Below are positions 24,668 to 34,911 of a stretch of DNA of 64,000 nucleotides, piece after piece (the stretch's first letter is position 1; each line of letters starts with the position of its first letter). The translations under genes were made by a program, and so were the position numbers. The stretch lies in assembly GCA_902800925.1 (NCBI GenBank), contig CADCGD010000015.1:1-64000 (forward strand), read 5' to 3'. The DNA comes from an uncultured Bacteroidales bacterium. GTDB lineage: Bacteria > Bacteroidota > Bacteroidia > Bacteroidales > Bacteroidaceae. Under the pieces are notes generated by a model. It saw nothing but the letters and a program-made list of their open reading frames with translations. It did no database searches and was not told the origin of the DNA.

Positions 24668-24784
24668 CTACTTTTTAACAATATCGACAAATTTTCTCCC
24701 CATTAATGACGCCGAATAGCGTGCATTAATGTTTTTTCATAATAAGAAAAGGATTCATCGCATGGTCAGTTCATTTCTTTTATG

Positions 24785-24792
24785 TACTTTTG
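24785..24792 (+). promoter_or_regulatory. -7 promoter box for the metzincin gene
   Basis: TACTTTTG, 27 bases before ATG 24820; it sits inside the longer reading frame and so favours the later start. Confidence 0.6.
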
Positions 24793-24819
24793 CAGTCGAA
24801 AAAACTAATTAATAAGACA

Positions 24820-27600
24820 ATGAACAAAGTATTAACCCTGATGCTGGCCCTCACCATGATAAGCATGACGACAAGGGCCGAGATGAGAAAGGATTCGGCA
24901 AAGCCTAAAGCCGAACAAGTAAAGAAGAAAAAAGACAAGACGTCTAAAGAATTCAGCAACAAAAAGTTGTACACGTTTACAAGTAAACGGGGCACTATTG
25001 TGATGAATGCCCAAGGGACAGGGCTCACCACCCTACAACTCCGTCCTGACGCCCCAGCGAAGGACAAGACTTTTGCCTTCATCTTCTTCAACGGGAAGCA
25101 CTATCTCTATAGCCCAACAGCCAAGAAATACCTGAGTGCTGACGGTACATTCGTAGACCATATCGGCGCAGCCTTTACCTTTGACAAAAGTCAGGCAGAC
25201 GACAAGTATAAATATATGCTGTCCACAACCAACAAAGAGGGACAGTCGCTATATATCAACACCAACGATTCTAACCGGATTGTCATCAACAGCCACAAGA
25301 CAGCCGATGACGGCAACCGCTGGCAAATCAAACCGACAGGGAAGTTTGATCCAAAGGAGGCCATGAGCCTCGCCCAGAAGCCAGCCCCCAAATACAGTCT
25401 ATACCGTAAAGGCATGTTCAATGTGCTGAAAGAGGAGAACGACTGGTTCTTCGAGATTCCTGATTCACTCATTGGATGCGACTTCCTCAACACCACGCGC
25501 TTTACCTCTACGCCTTCTGGTAGCGGTCTGTTTGGAGGCGAGATGATCAGTCAGCAGACCGTTTACTTCCAAAAGGGTGTTGACAACCAATTGCTGTTGC
25601 GTGTACGACTCTTTGTCAATGTGAGCGACTCTACACAAAGTATCAACAAAGCCATCACCGTCTCCAACGAGAATCCTATCATTGCCTCGTTCAAGATAGA
25701 GTCTCATACTAACAAGCTCTACAAGATTAAGGTGACCAGTTTCCTCACTGAGGACAATCCCAACACCGCCCTGCCTCGTTCGGTAAAGTCGCAATTCCAG
25801 CTTACCAACATGTTCAGGGAATTGTCTTACGTTGAGGACATCAAGTCCTTCCCCTTGAATACCGAGGTGCGCCTAGTAAAGACCTATAATTCTAATGGAC
25901 GACTCGCTTCAGCACGGAGTACTGACAGGGTAACGTTCGGCATCAACCTCTCGTTTGTATTACTTCCCACCAATCTGATGAAACCCCGTTTCTACGACCC
26001 GCGCGTCGGTTATTTCACCCATGGTTTCAATAGCTATAATGACGGACAGCAACGTGTCAAGGCGAAGCGCTATATCAGTCGCTGGCGCCTGGAGCCACGT
26101 CCCGAGGATGTCGAAAAGATGCGTCGCGGCGAGCTGGTAGAACCTGTCAAGCCTATTGTCTACTACATCGACCCTGCCACACCCAAGCAATGGCGCAAAT
26201 ACCTCATCGCCGGCGTGAACGACTGGCAGAAGGCCTTCGAGAAGGCTGGCTTCAAAAATGCCATCTACGCTCTTGAGTGGCCTGAAGGCAAGGACAGTCT
26301 GATGTCTATGGAAGATGCACGCTACTCTGTCATCCGCTATCTGGCTTCACCCATCGCCAACGCCTATGGGCCTCATGTCAGCGATCCTCGCACTGGCGAG
26401 ATTCTGGAGAGCCACATCTGCTGGTACCACAACGTGATGTCGCTCGTTCACGACTGGTATATGGTACAAGCCTCTTCCATCGACGAGGCAGCCCGTAAGA
26501 TGCACTACGACGAGGAGTTGATGGGACAGCTCATCCGCTTCGTCTCCTCGCATGAGGTTGGCCACACGCTCGGTCTGCGCCATAACTTCGGTGCCTCCAG
26601 TTCTGTACCCGTCGAGAAACTACGCGATAAGGCATGGGTAGAGGAACACGGCCACACGCCCAGCATCATGGACTATGCGCGTTTTAACTACGTAGCACAG
26701 CCTGAAGACGGCATGACCCAGCATGAAATCTTCCCACGCATCAACGACTATGACATATGGGCTATCCAGTGGGGCTATACGCCTATGCTCGATGCCGAGG
26801 ATGAAGATGCAGACTATCGCGCCCTACAATCCTTGTTCGCAAAAGAGGGCGTGGCTGGCAATCCACGACTCTGGTGGGGCGATGGTGAGACCTGGCAGGA
26901 CGATCCTCGTCGTCAAACCGAAGACTTGGGCGACGATGCTGTCAAAGCCAGCGAATACGGCATCTTGAATCTGAAGCGTGAAATCCTGAAGTTGCCCGAG
27001 TGGACCCGTTCCGAGGATGACATCTACAACGAGAACCTCAGAAGTATGTACGACGAGATCCTTGACCAGTTCCAGCGCTATAATGGCCACGTTATCAACA
27101 ACATCGGTGGTCAGTTGGAAAACTTTAAGACCATCGACGAGCAAGGTGACGTTTACCGTCCCCAGCCTCGCGAGAAGCAGATGAACGCCATGAAATATGT
27201 GGAGCGCCACATCTTCAATGAGCCCGTATGGTTACGCAATGTGCCCTATGCCAAACGCCTGGAGGCCGACCCCAATGATCTCACTCGCTCTGTTGCCACT
27301 CGCAACATCTCGCGTCTCATTGACCGTCTGTATTACCTCAACGATCTCTACAAAGCCGACGAATACATTGCCGACCTAAACCGTCTGATTATGAAAGACG
27401 CAGCACAAGCCAACCTCAGCATCTACCGCAAGACGCTGCAGACCCAATACGTCAACACGCTCATCGGCCAATTGAACAAGAGTCAGCGCCCCTACGTACT
27501 GCAGGCGCTCAAGCAACTGCAGAAGAAGCTTGCTACAGCCAGCACAGCACATGCTGTTGCTCTGAAGGACGCCATCGACCGCGCGTTAGTCATTAAGTAA
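24820..27600 (+). CDS. Exported zinc metalloprotease of the metzincin type (DUF5117/DUF5118)
   Basis: A 926-residue protein with signal peptide (about 1-21). After a charged stretch there is a large N-terminal region (DUF5118/5117-like, strand-rich). The catalytic site HEVGHTLGLRH is at 578-588 with a Met-turn SIMDY (M617), the metzincin signature. The C-terminal 250 residues are helical. This family is common in Bacteroidetes and presumed to act in the periplasm or outside. No lipobox or sorting domain is visible. An intrinsic terminator follows. Confidence 0.9.
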   Translation: MNKVLTLMLALTMISMTTRAEMRKDSAKPKAEQVKKKKDKTSKEFSNKKLYTFTSKRGTIVMNAQGTGLTTLQLRPDAPAKDKTFAFIFFNGKHYLYSPTAKKYLSADGTFVDHIGAAFTFDKSQADDKYKYMLSTTNKEGQSLYINTNDSNRIVINSHKTADDGNRWQIKPTGKFDPKEAMSLAQKPAPKYSLYRKGMFNVLKEENDWFFEIPDSLIGCDFLNTTRFTSTPSGSGLFGGEMISQQTVYFQKGVDNQLLLRVRLFVNVSDSTQSINKAITVSNENPIIASFKIESHTNKLYKIKVTSFLTEDNPNTALPRSVKSQFQLTNMFRELSYVEDIKSFPLNTEVRLVKTYNSNGRLASARSTDRVTFGINLSFVLLPTNLMKPRFYDPRVGYFTHGFNSYNDGQQRVKAKRYISRWRLEPRPEDVEKMRRGELVEPVKPIVYYIDPATPKQWRKYLIAGVNDWQKAFEKAGFKNAIYALEWPEGKDSLMSMEDARYSVIRYLASPIANAYGPHVSDPRTGEILESHICWYHNVMSLVHDWYMVQASSIDEAARKMHYDEELMGQLIRFVSSHEVGHTLGLRHNFGASSSVPVEKLRDKAWVEEHGHTPSIMDYARFNYVAQPEDGMTQHEIFPRINDYDIWAIQWGYTPMLDAEDEDADYRALQSLFAKEGVAGNPRLWWGDGETWQDDPRRQTEDLGDDAVKASEYGILNLKREILKLPEWTRSEDDIYNENLRSMYDEILDQFQRYNGHVINNIGGQLENFKTIDEQGDVYRPQPREKQMNAMKYVERHIFNEPVWLRNVPYAKRLEADPNDLTRSVATRNISRLIDRLYYLNDLYKADEYIADLNRLIMKDAAQANLSIYRKTLQTQYVNTLIGQLNKSQRPYVLQALKQLQKKLATASTAHAVALKDAIDRALVIK

Positions 27601-27647
27601 TGAACGCAGTCGCCATGAATTGACATCCAGCTTTTTGCATATAAAAT

Positions 27648-27681
27648 GAGTCCGTAGTCATCATGCTGCGGGCTCTTTTTT
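27648..27681 (+). terminator. Intrinsic terminator after the metzincin gene
   Basis: Ten-base stem GAGTCCGTAG with CTGCGGGCTC (two G-U pairs), an 8-base loop, then a run of six T. It lies upstream of the lon promoter. Confidence 0.75.
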
Positions 27682-27759
27682 ATGACCCTCTTTCGTACAT
27701 TTTCATTCGGAAGATATTAAAATATCTTATCGCGTGCGTGTTATTTCGAGAAAATGTTG

Positions 27760-27767
27760 TACCTTTG
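27760..27767 (+). promoter_or_regulatory. -7 promoter box for lon
   Basis: TACCTTTG, 9 bases before ATG 27777, implying a very short leader. No heat-shock operator was recognised. Confidence 0.6.
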
Positions 27768-27776
27768 CACCTCATT

Positions 27777-30254
27777 ATGGAAGATAAAATTACAATGTAC
27801 ATGGATAACAAGAACAGGTCGTTCTCGATGATTGCCGATGTAGAGGGCGACTACAGCGACCTGACAAACATGGAAATGCCTGACGCACTGCCCATTCTGG
27901 CCGTGCGCAATCTGGTATTGTTCCCTGGAGTAGTATCACCTATCCTCATAGGTCGCGAGTCAAGCATGTCGCTGATTCGTAAGGCCGAGAAAAAAGACGG
28001 TTTGATTGGCGTGGTATGCCAGCGAGACCCAGAGGTGGAAAGTCCCATCCGTGCAGATCTCTATGACATGGGTGTCTTTGCCAAGGTGCTGAAGATACTA
28101 ACCCTGCCTAATGGCAATATCACCGCCATTGTACAAGGTTTGGGGCGTATGCGCCTGATGGAACTATTGAAATACCAGCCTTACATGATTGGTCGTGCGG
28201 CTGCCGCCCCTGAAGAGGAGCCTGATAAGCGAGACATGGAGTTCAAGACCGCCATAGAAGATCTGCGCAACCAGGCTGCTGAATACATCCACATGAACGA
28301 CGAGATTCCCGAAGAAGCCTCGTTTGCCATCAAGAATGTGGGCAACAACTTGATGGCGCTGAACTTCATCTGCTCGAATATGCCATTCAGTGTGAAGGAG
28401 AAGATGGCGCTACTGACGATGGACAGCATCAAGGAGCGTCTGTTCAGCTGCATGCGTATCGTGAACCGCGAGATTAACCTGCAGAGTCTGAAGCTGGACA
28501 TCCGCAACAAGACACGTGACGACATCGACGAACAGCAGCGCAACTACTTCCTGCAGCAGCAGATCAAGAACCTGCAGGCAGAGATGGGCAACGAGAGCAC
28601 TCCTGAAAAGAAGGAACTGCTGGAGAAGGCTGCCAACAAGAAATGGTCTGAGGATATCGAGAAGTATTTCTACAAGGAGCTGGAGAAGTTGGACCAGGTG
28701 AACCCAAACTCACCCGACTTCAACGTACAGCTGACCTACCTGCAGACACTGGTAAACCTGCCGTGGGGAGAATATACCAAGGACGACCTTGACCTGAAGC
28801 GCGCCCAGAAGATACTGGACCGCGATCACTATGGTATGGAGAAGGTCAAGGAGCGCATCTTGGAATACATCGCTGTGCTGTCTCTGCGTGGCGACCTAAA
28901 GAGTCCCATCCTCTGTCTCTACGGTCCCCCGGGAGTCGGTAAGACCTCACTGGGTAAGTCGATAGCCGACGCTCTGAAACGTAAGTATGTGCGTGTCAGC
29001 CTGGGTGGTCTGCACGATGAGGCCGAGATTCGCGGACACCGCCGCACCTATATCGGTGCCATGCCTGGCCGCATCATCAAGAATATCCAGAAGGCAGGTT
29101 CGTCGAACCCCGTATTCATCCTTGACGAAATTGACAAGGTGACACAGAACACGCACAATGGCGACCCTGCATCGGCCTTGCTAGAGGTACTCGACCCAGA
29201 ACAGAATAATGCCTTCCACGACAACTATCTGGACGTGGACTACGACCTGTCGAAGGTGATGTTCATTGCTACCGCCAACAACCTCGGTACCATTCCCCGT
29301 CCCCTCCTCGACCGTATGGAGATTATCGAGGTCAGCGGCTATATCACGGAAGAGAAATACGAGATTGCCAAGCGCCACCTCGTGCCCAAGGAGAAGGACA
29401 ACACGGGTCTGAACGACAAACATCTGACCTTCAATAAGGCCGCCATCGAGAAGATTATTGAGCAGTACACCCGCGAGAGTGGTGTGCGCCAGCTGGAGAA
29501 GCAGGTGAACAAAGCTCTGCGCAAACTGGCCTTCAAGAAGGCCGAGAGCGGTGAACTTCCCTACGAGAAGATTACGCCGACAGAGATTGAGGACTTGCTG
29601 GGTAAGCCGCCTTTCTATCGCGACATCTATCAGGGCAATGCCTACGCCGGTGTCGTTACCGGACTGGCATGGACCAGCGTGGGCGGCGAGATACTGTTCA
29701 TCGAGACCTCGCTGTCGAAGGGTAAGGCCGGGAAACTGACGCTGACTGGTAATCTGGGTGACGTCATGAAGGAGTCGGCAGTGATAGCCTTGGAGTATGT
29801 CAAGGCACATGTTGACGTACTGGGTATTGACTACCGCATCTTCGACCACTGGAACATCCATATCCACGTTCCCGAGGGTGCTACGCCTAAAGACGGTCCA
29901 TCGGCAGGTATCACCATCGCTACCAGTATCGCCTCGGCATTGACCCAGCGCAAGGTGCGCAAGAACACGGCAATGACTGGTGAGATTACGCTGCGTGGCA
30001 AGGTGCTGCCCGTGGGTGGCATCAAGGAGAAGATTCTTGCTGCCAAGCGTGCAGGCATCACCGACATCGTGATGTGCAAGGAGAACGAGAAGGACATCAA
30101 CGAGATTCCTGAGATGTACCTGAAGGGCGTCACCTTCCACTATGTCGAAAACGTGCAGGACGTATGGAAATTCGCCCTGACTGACGAGATGGTGGAACAC
30201 CCACTGGACTTCACCATTCCCGAAGAAGACAAAAAAGACGAGAAGAAAGACTAA
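27777..30254 (+). CDS. lon: ATP-dependent Lon protease
   Basis: An 825-residue protein. The N-terminal substrate domain is followed by a coiled region ([19 protein letters not shown]), the AAA+ module with Walker [10 protein letters not shown] (383-391), and the protease domain with the Ser709 (KDGPSAG) and Lys752 (GGIKEK) dyad. It degrades misfolded and regulatory proteins. The frame is open back to 27663, but the promoter box at 27760 makes 27777 the earliest sensible start; ATGs at 27795 and 27801 are alternatives. The stop overlaps tgt by one base. Confidence 0.96.
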   Translation: MEDKITMYMDNKNRSFSMIADVEGDYSDLTNMEMPDALPILAVRNLVLFPGVVSPILIGRESSMSLIRKAEKKDGLIGVVCQRDPEVESPIRADLYDMGVFAKVLKILTLPNGNITAIVQGLGRMRLMELLKYQPYMIGRAAAAPEEEPDKRDMEFKTAIEDLRNQAAEYIHMNDEIPEEASFAIKNVGNNLMALNFICSNMPFSVKEKMALLTMDSIKERLFSCMRIVNREINLQSLKLDIRNKTRDDIDEQQRNYFLQQQIKNLQAEMGNESTPEKKELLEKAANKKWSEDIEKYFYKELEKLDQVNPNSPDFNVQLTYLQTLVNLPWGEYTKDDLDLKRAQKILDRDHYGMEKVKERILEYIAVLSLRGDLKSPILCLYGPPGVGKTSLGKSIADALKRKYVRVSLGGLHDEAEIRGHRRTYIGAMPGRIIKNIQKAGSSNPVFILDEIDKVTQNTHNGDPASALLEVLDPEQNNAFHDNYLDVDYDLSKVMFIATANNLGTIPRPLLDRMEIIEVSGYITEEKYEIAKRHLVPKEKDNTGLNDKHLTFNKAAIEKIIEQYTRESGVRQLEKQVNKALRKLAFKKAESGELPYEKITPTEIEDLLGKPPFYRDIYQGNAYAGVVTGLAWTSVGGEILFIETSLSKGKAGKLTLTGNLGDVMKESAVIALEYVKAHVDVLGIDYRIFDHWNIHIHVPEGATPKDGPSAGITIATSIASALTQRKVRKNTAMTGEITLRGKVLPVGGIKEKILAAKRAGITDIVMCKENEKDINEIPEMYLKGVTFHYVENVQDVWKFALTDEMVEHPLDFTIPEEDKKDEKKD

Positions 30255-31396
30255 TGACGTTTGAAGTACAACATAACGACCCCTATAGCAGCGCCCGTAC
30301 AGGACTGATTCAGACCGACCACGGTCCCATCAAGACGCCTATCTTCATGCCTGTAGGCACGGTAGGCAGCGTGAAGGGCGTGCACTTTGCCGAACTCCGC
30401 GAACAGGTGAAGGCTCAGATCATTCTGGGCAACACCTACCATCTGTACCTGCGTCCAGGTCTCGATATCCTTCGCAAGGCAGGTGGTCTGCATAAGTTCA
30501 ACACATGGGATCGTCCTATCTTGACGGACTCTGGCGGTTTCCAGGTGTTCTCGCTGACAGGCATCCGTAAGCTGAAAGAAGAAGGATGCGAGTTCCGCAG
30601 TCATATCGATGGTTCAAAACATATCTTCACCCCAGAGAACGTAATGGATACAGAGCGTGTCATCGGTGCTGATATCATGATGGCCTTCGACGAGTGTCCC
30701 CCAGGACAGAGCGACTACCAGTATGCTAAGAACTCGCTGAAGCTGACCCAGCGCTGGCTGGAACGTTGCGTGAAACGTTTCAACGAGACGGAGCCGCTAT
30801 ACGGACATAACCAGACACTGTTCCCCATCGTACAGGGTTGCACCTACAAAGACCTGAGACAGGATGCCGCCAAGCATGTCTGTGATGTGTTGGGCAAGCT
30901 GAACGACGGAGGCGGTGCCAGCATCGGTGGACTGGCAGTTGGAGAACCTACGGAGGTCATGTATGACATGATAGAGGTGGTCAACGACATCCTCCCCAAA
31001 GACCGTCCCCGCTATCTGATGGGGGTCGGTACACCGCAGAACATCTTGGAGGCCATCGAGCGCGGCGTCGACATGTTCGACTGCGTGATGCCTACCCGCA
31101 ATGGTCGCAACGCCATGTTGTTCACCTATGAGGGAACGATGAATATGCGCAACCAGAAGTGGCAGGACGACTTCTCGCCCATCGACCCTGACGGCTGCGA
31201 CATTGACCGTATCCACTCGAAGGCCTACCTGCACCACCTGTTCAAGGCTCAGGAGCTGTTGGCTATGCAGATTGCCAGCATCCATAATCTGGCCTTCTAC
31301 CTGCGACTGGTCACGGACGCGCGCACGCATATAGAACAAGGTGACTTCACACAATGGAAACGTTCAGTAATTGATGATTTAGGACGAAGAAGATGA
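30254..31396 (+). CDS. tgt: Queuine tRNA-ribosyltransferase
   Basis: This 380-residue enzyme exchanges G34 for a queuine precursor in GUN-anticodon tRNAs. The catalytic Asp regions DSGGFQVFSL and MPTRNGRN and the base-binding FDECPPG are present. The usual zinc site CxCxxC is not: the aligned stretch reads DPDGCDIDRIHSKAYLHHL, keeping one Cys plus the later His (SIHN). From memory other Bacteroidetes enzymes also vary here, so it may be a lineage trait. Overlaps lon by one base and the next gene by four. Confidence 0.94.
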   Translation: MTFEVQHNDPYSSARTGLIQTDHGPIKTPIFMPVGTVGSVKGVHFAELREQVKAQIILGNTYHLYLRPGLDILRKAGGLHKFNTWDRPILTDSGGFQVFSLTGIRKLKEEGCEFRSHIDGSKHIFTPENVMDTERVIGADIMMAFDECPPGQSDYQYAKNSLKLTQRWLERCVKRFNETEPLYGHNQTLFPIVQGCTYKDLRQDAAKHVCDVLGKLNDGGGASIGGLAVGEPTEVMYDMIEVVNDILPKDRPRYLMGVGTPQNILEAIERGVDMFDCVMPTRNGRNAMLFTYEGTMNMRNQKWQDDFSPIDPDGCDIDRIHSKAYLHHLFKAQELLAMQIASIHNLAFYLRLVTDARTHIEQGDFTQWKRSVIDDLGRRR

Positions 31397-32580
31397 AGAA
31401 GCTACGAGATATCATCAAGAGATCACAGATGCTGCTGGAACGTATTCCCTGGGAGAGAATGGCTTGGCTGAAGAAGCACAATCCATTCCGCTATGTTAAG
31501 CGTATGGACTGGTATATTATTAACAAGTTCATAGGCACTTATGTGTACTCTATTATCCTGATTATCTCGATATCCATTGTCTTCGACGTCAATGAGAACC
31601 TGGCGAAGTTTACTTCCAACAACGCACCATTGCGCGCCATCGTCTTCGACTACTACGCAAACTTCGTACCCTACTTCGCCAACCTCTTCTCACCGTTGTT
31701 CGTCTTCATTGCCGTCATCTTCTTTACCTCCAAGTTGGCAGGTAACTCGGAGATTATTGCAATGCTGGCCAGCGGTATGAGCTTTAAGCGACTGTTGCGC
31801 CCCTACCTCATCTCGGCAGCGCTCATCGCCCTGTTGAACTTTTACCTCGGTTCGTATATCATTCCCAAGGGTACGGTGGTGCGTCACGACTTTGAGGCGC
31901 TTTACAAGAACAACAGCAAAAATACGTCGGCATCAAACATCCAGCTAATGGTCGACAAGGGTGTGGTGGCCTACCTCTCTCAGTACGATGACATCCGCAA
32001 GACGGGCTATGGCTTTGCGCTGTATAAGTTTGAGAACAAGAAGATGGTCTCGCAGATGAATGCCAACGTCATCCAGTATGACACCATCGCTGAGGAGCGT
32101 TACCACTGGAAGGCTCGTAACTACAAGATTCGTACGCTCAAAGGTATGCGCGAGGAGATTACTAGCGGTTATGAGATTGACACGCTGATACAGATGGAGC
32201 CTATGGACTTGGTATTCTCCTCAGGTCAGCAGGAAACGTTCACCTCTCCGGAGCTGAAGCGCTACATCTCCAAACAGCAGCAACGCGGTTCGTCGAACGT
32301 GGTACAGTATGAGGTGGAGTATCACAAACGCATAGCCACCTCCTTTGCATCGTTCATCCTGACGATTATAGGTGTGTCGCTGTCGTCGCGCAAGCGTAAA
32401 GGTGGAATGGGTATGTACCTGGGTATCGGCTTGGCATTGTCGTTCACCTATATATTATTACAGACAATCAGCGCAACCTTTGCCATCAATGCCGACACAC
32501 CACCCATTCTAGCAGCATGGATTCCGAATATCCTGTATGCCTTCATTGCCTACTATTGTTATAGACAGGCACCGAATTAA
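31393..32580 (+). CDS. LptF/LptG-type permease (YjgP/YjgQ family)
   Basis: 395 residues with three membrane segments near the N-terminus (about 50-70, 95-118, 140-162), a periplasmic beta-jellyroll-like middle, and three C-terminal segments (about 313-392). This matches the LptF/G subunits that, with LptB, extract lipopolysaccharide from the inner membrane. In Bacteroidetes one gene is often seen rather than a clear F/G pair, so I do not choose between them. ATGA overlap with tgt indicates coupling. Confidence 0.88.
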   Translation: MKKLRDIIKRSQMLLERIPWERMAWLKKHNPFRYVKRMDWYIINKFIGTYVYSIILIISISIVFDVNENLAKFTSNNAPLRAIVFDYYANFVPYFANLFSPLFVFIAVIFFTSKLAGNSEIIAMLASGMSFKRLLRPYLISAALIALLNFYLGSYIIPKGTVVRHDFEALYKNNSKNTSASNIQLMVDKGVVAYLSQYDDIRKTGYGFALYKFENKKMVSQMNANVIQYDTIAEERYHWKARNYKIRTLKGMREEITSGYEIDTLIQMEPMDLVFSSGQQETFTSPELKRYISKQQQRGSSNVVQYEVEYHKRIATSFASFILTIIGVSLSSRKRKGGMGMYLGIGLALSFTYILLQTISATFAINADTPPILAAWIPNILYAFIAYYCYRQAPN

Positions 32581-32615
32581 ATGAAAGATGAAAGATTAAA
32601 GATTTAAAATTGAAG
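32581..32615. repeat. Heptamer array, ATGAAAG class, between genes
   Basis: Five 7-base units (ATGAAAG twice, ATTAAAG, ATTTAAA, ATTGAAG) begin on the base after the permease stop and end just before the helicase start codon. Confidence 0.8.
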
Positions 32616-32619
32616 TTTA

Positions 32620-33915
32620 GTGACATTTGAAGAAACATATTTGAACGATAATATCCTCGATGCATTATGGGATATGCACTTCGAGGAGATGACACCCATT
32701 CAGGAACAGTGTATTCCAAAAATACTTGACGGTCAAGACCTTATCGGTGTAGCACAGACCGGAACAGGCAAGACAGCGGCTTATCTGCTGCCTATCCTCA
32801 GCATGCTCGACGACGGAGGTTTTCCCAAGGATGCCGTCAACTGCATCGTCATGTCGCCCACCCGTGAACTGGCCCAGCAGATAGACCAGGCCATGCAGGG
32901 CTTTGGCTACTATCTCGATGGCATCAGCAGCGTGGCCATCTATGGTGGTAACGACGGCAACCGCTTCGATGTAGAAACAAAGGGTCTGAAGATGGGAGCC
33001 GATGTGATTATAGCCACCCCAGGTCGTCTGCTCTCGCACATCCGCATGGGACATGTGGACCTGAGTCGCCTGTCGTTCTTCGTGCTCGACGAGGCAGACC
33101 GCATGCTAGATATGGGGTTCTCTGACGACATCCTGCAGATTGCCAAGATGTTGCCGGAGGGTCACCAAACTATCATGTTCTCGGCCACGATGCCTGACAA
33201 GATACAACAGCTGGCCCGCACCTTGCTAAATCATCCTGCAGAGGTGAAGATTGCCGTCTCCAAACCTGCCGAGAAGATCCAGCAGTCGGCCTACGTCTGC
33301 TACGAGCCCCAAAAGCTGGGCATCATCCGACATCTGTTCAAAGCCGGTGAACTTCAGCGCGTTATCATCTTCTCTGGTAAGAAAGACAAGGTGAAGGACA
33401 TTACCCGCGAGCTGAAGCACATGAAGATAAACTGTGCACCCATGCACTCCGACCTCTCGCAAGCTGAACGCGACGACGTGATGCACCGCTTCAAGACAGG
33501 AAAGGTTGACGTGCTCGTGGCTACTGATATCGTGGCACGTGGCATTGATATCGACGACATCCTAATGGTTATTAACTACGATGTACCCCACGATGCCGAG
33601 GATTATGTTCACCGCATTGGGCGTACAGCCCGTGCCCAACGCGACGGCGTAGCCATCACCTTTGTGTCGGAAGCAGACATGCGCTACTTCTCCGATATTG
33701 AACGCTTCCTGGAGAAGGACATCCAGAAGAATCCGATGCCCGAAGGTTTGGGTGAAGGTCCGGAATACAAGACCGCTTCACCACGCAAGAATTCACGCGG
33801 TCGAGGCGGGAAAAGACGCAATGGTCGACCACAACAAGGCAACAACAAGTCACGACATGGTCATAGAGGAAAACGAAATAACAAGGACAAGAGACAAGAG
33901 CAGTCTGCTGTTTAA
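32620..33915 (+). CDS. DEAD-box RNA helicase (RhlE-like)
   Basis: A 431-residue helicase with all core motifs: Q motif MTPIQEQCIP, motif I AQTGTGKT, Ia PTRELAQQ, II DEAD, III SAT, V ATDIVARGID and VI HRIGRTAR. A basic C-terminal tail (RGRGGKRRNGRPQQ and on) suits RNA binding. Roles are likely in ribosome assembly or mRNA turnover. The start is GTG 32620; no ATG lies close upstream in frame. A heptamer array occupies the gap before it. Confidence 0.93.
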   Translation: MTFEETYLNDNILDALWDMHFEEMTPIQEQCIPKILDGQDLIGVAQTGTGKTAAYLLPILSMLDDGGFPKDAVNCIVMSPTRELAQQIDQAMQGFGYYLDGISSVAIYGGNDGNRFDVETKGLKMGADVIIATPGRLLSHIRMGHVDLSRLSFFVLDEADRMLDMGFSDDILQIAKMLPEGHQTIMFSATMPDKIQQLARTLLNHPAEVKIAVSKPAEKIQQSAYVCYEPQKLGIIRHLFKAGELQRVIIFSGKKDKVKDITRELKHMKINCAPMHSDLSQAERDDVMHRFKTGKVDVLVATDIVARGIDIDDILMVINYDVPHDAEDYVHRIGRTARAQRDGVAITFVSEADMRYFSDIERFLEKDIQKNPMPEGLGEGPEYKTASPRKNSRGRGGKRRNGRPQQGNNKSRHGHRGKRNNKDKRQEQSAV

Positions 33916-33971
33916 GAATTTTTAAGAGAAAAAAAACGGGGGGTGCGATAACAACGTATTGGTATTTTTTG

Positions 33972-33979
33972 TAACTTTG
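33972..33979 (+). promoter_or_regulatory. -7 promoter box for the sigma-factor gene
   Basis: TAACTTTG, 75 bases before the rpoD ATG. Confidence 0.55.
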
Positions 33980-34053
33980 CACCGCTTTATAAGGTAATAG
34001 TTTTGACACACTGCTGAATATCAGACAGTTAGAAAGGAATTAAGGAGTAAAAC

Positions 34054-34871
34054 ATGAGACAATTAAAGATTCAGAAGAGTATTACGAATCGCTCTAGTGA
34101 GGCACTGGATAAGTATCTGGTGGAAATCGGCCGTGCGCCACTGATCAGCATCGACGAGGAAATCGAGCTGGCTCAGAAGATACGCAAGGGCGGTTGTCCG
34201 TAGCCAAGCAGTATCAGCATCAGGGACTGACGCTGACTGACTTGATTGACGAGGGTAACATCGGCCTCATCAAGGCCGCACAGAAATTTGATGAAACACG
34301 TGGTTTCAAATTCATCTCATACGCTGTATGGTGGATTCGTCAGAGCATCCTGCAGGCTATTGCCGAGCAGAGCCGTATCGTTCGTCTGCCACTGAATCAG
34401 GTAGGCAGCCTGAACAAGATTAGTCATGAGATCAACCGCTTTGAGCAGGAGTTCCAGCGCCATCCGTCTGTCAGCGAGCTGAGCGACGCCACCAATATGG
34501 ACGAGGAGAAGATTGCCCAGTCTATGCAGGCTGATAGTCACCATGTCTCTATCGACGCTCCTTTCCAGGACGGTGAGGACAACTGTATGCTGGACGTGAT
34601 GGCCTCTGGTGACGACTCTCGTACCGACCGTCAGGTTGACCACGAGTCAATGGCTCAGGAGCTGAATACCGTACTACAGAAGGTGCTCAAAGAGCGTGAG
34701 ATTACCATCATCCGCGAGTGCTTCGGCATCGGTTGTCACGAGAAAGGTCTTGAAGAGATTGGCGACCAGTTGGGTCTGACCCGTGAGCGCGTCCGTCAGA
34801 TTCGCGAGAAGAGCATTGCCAAGCTGCGCGACTCTGGTAATGCACGTATTTTGATGAAATATTTAGGGTAA
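34054..34871 (+). pseudogene. rpoD: Primary sigma factor gene split by a short internal deletion
   Basis: The first frame (ATG 34054) gives 49 residues beginning MRQLKIQKSITNRSSEALDK and ending KIRKGGCP at TAG 34201. The second resumes as SVAKQYQHQGLTLTDLIDEG from 34197 and runs to 34871 with regions 2.2-4 intact (GFKFISYAVWWIRQ, RLPLNQVG, LTRERVRQIREKS). Bacteroidetes RpoD proteins of about 287 residues carry some 16 more residues here (of the type ALEKLTRANLRFVV, regions 1.2-2.1). The join therefore lacks about 46 bases and shifts frame. A TTG at 34194 could restart translation but would lack part of the core-binding helix. Essential gene, so an error or a second copy is likely. Confidence 0.85.
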
Positions 34872-34898
34872 ATGTTTTGCGACTCCAGATTTTTTTTG

Positions 34899-34906
34899 TA
34901 CTTTTG
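34899..34906 (+). promoter_or_regulatory. -7 promoter box directly upstream of the DUF5686 gene
   Basis: TACTTTTG with TTTG about 20 bases upstream (34876-34879). It ends five bases before GTG 34912, so the transcript would start at or near that codon. Confidence 0.6.
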
Positions 34907-34911
34907 GGGTC

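Noticed and set aside
29181-30200. 339-codon leftward frame
   Set aside because: It is antisense to lon, whose catalytic residues are intact.
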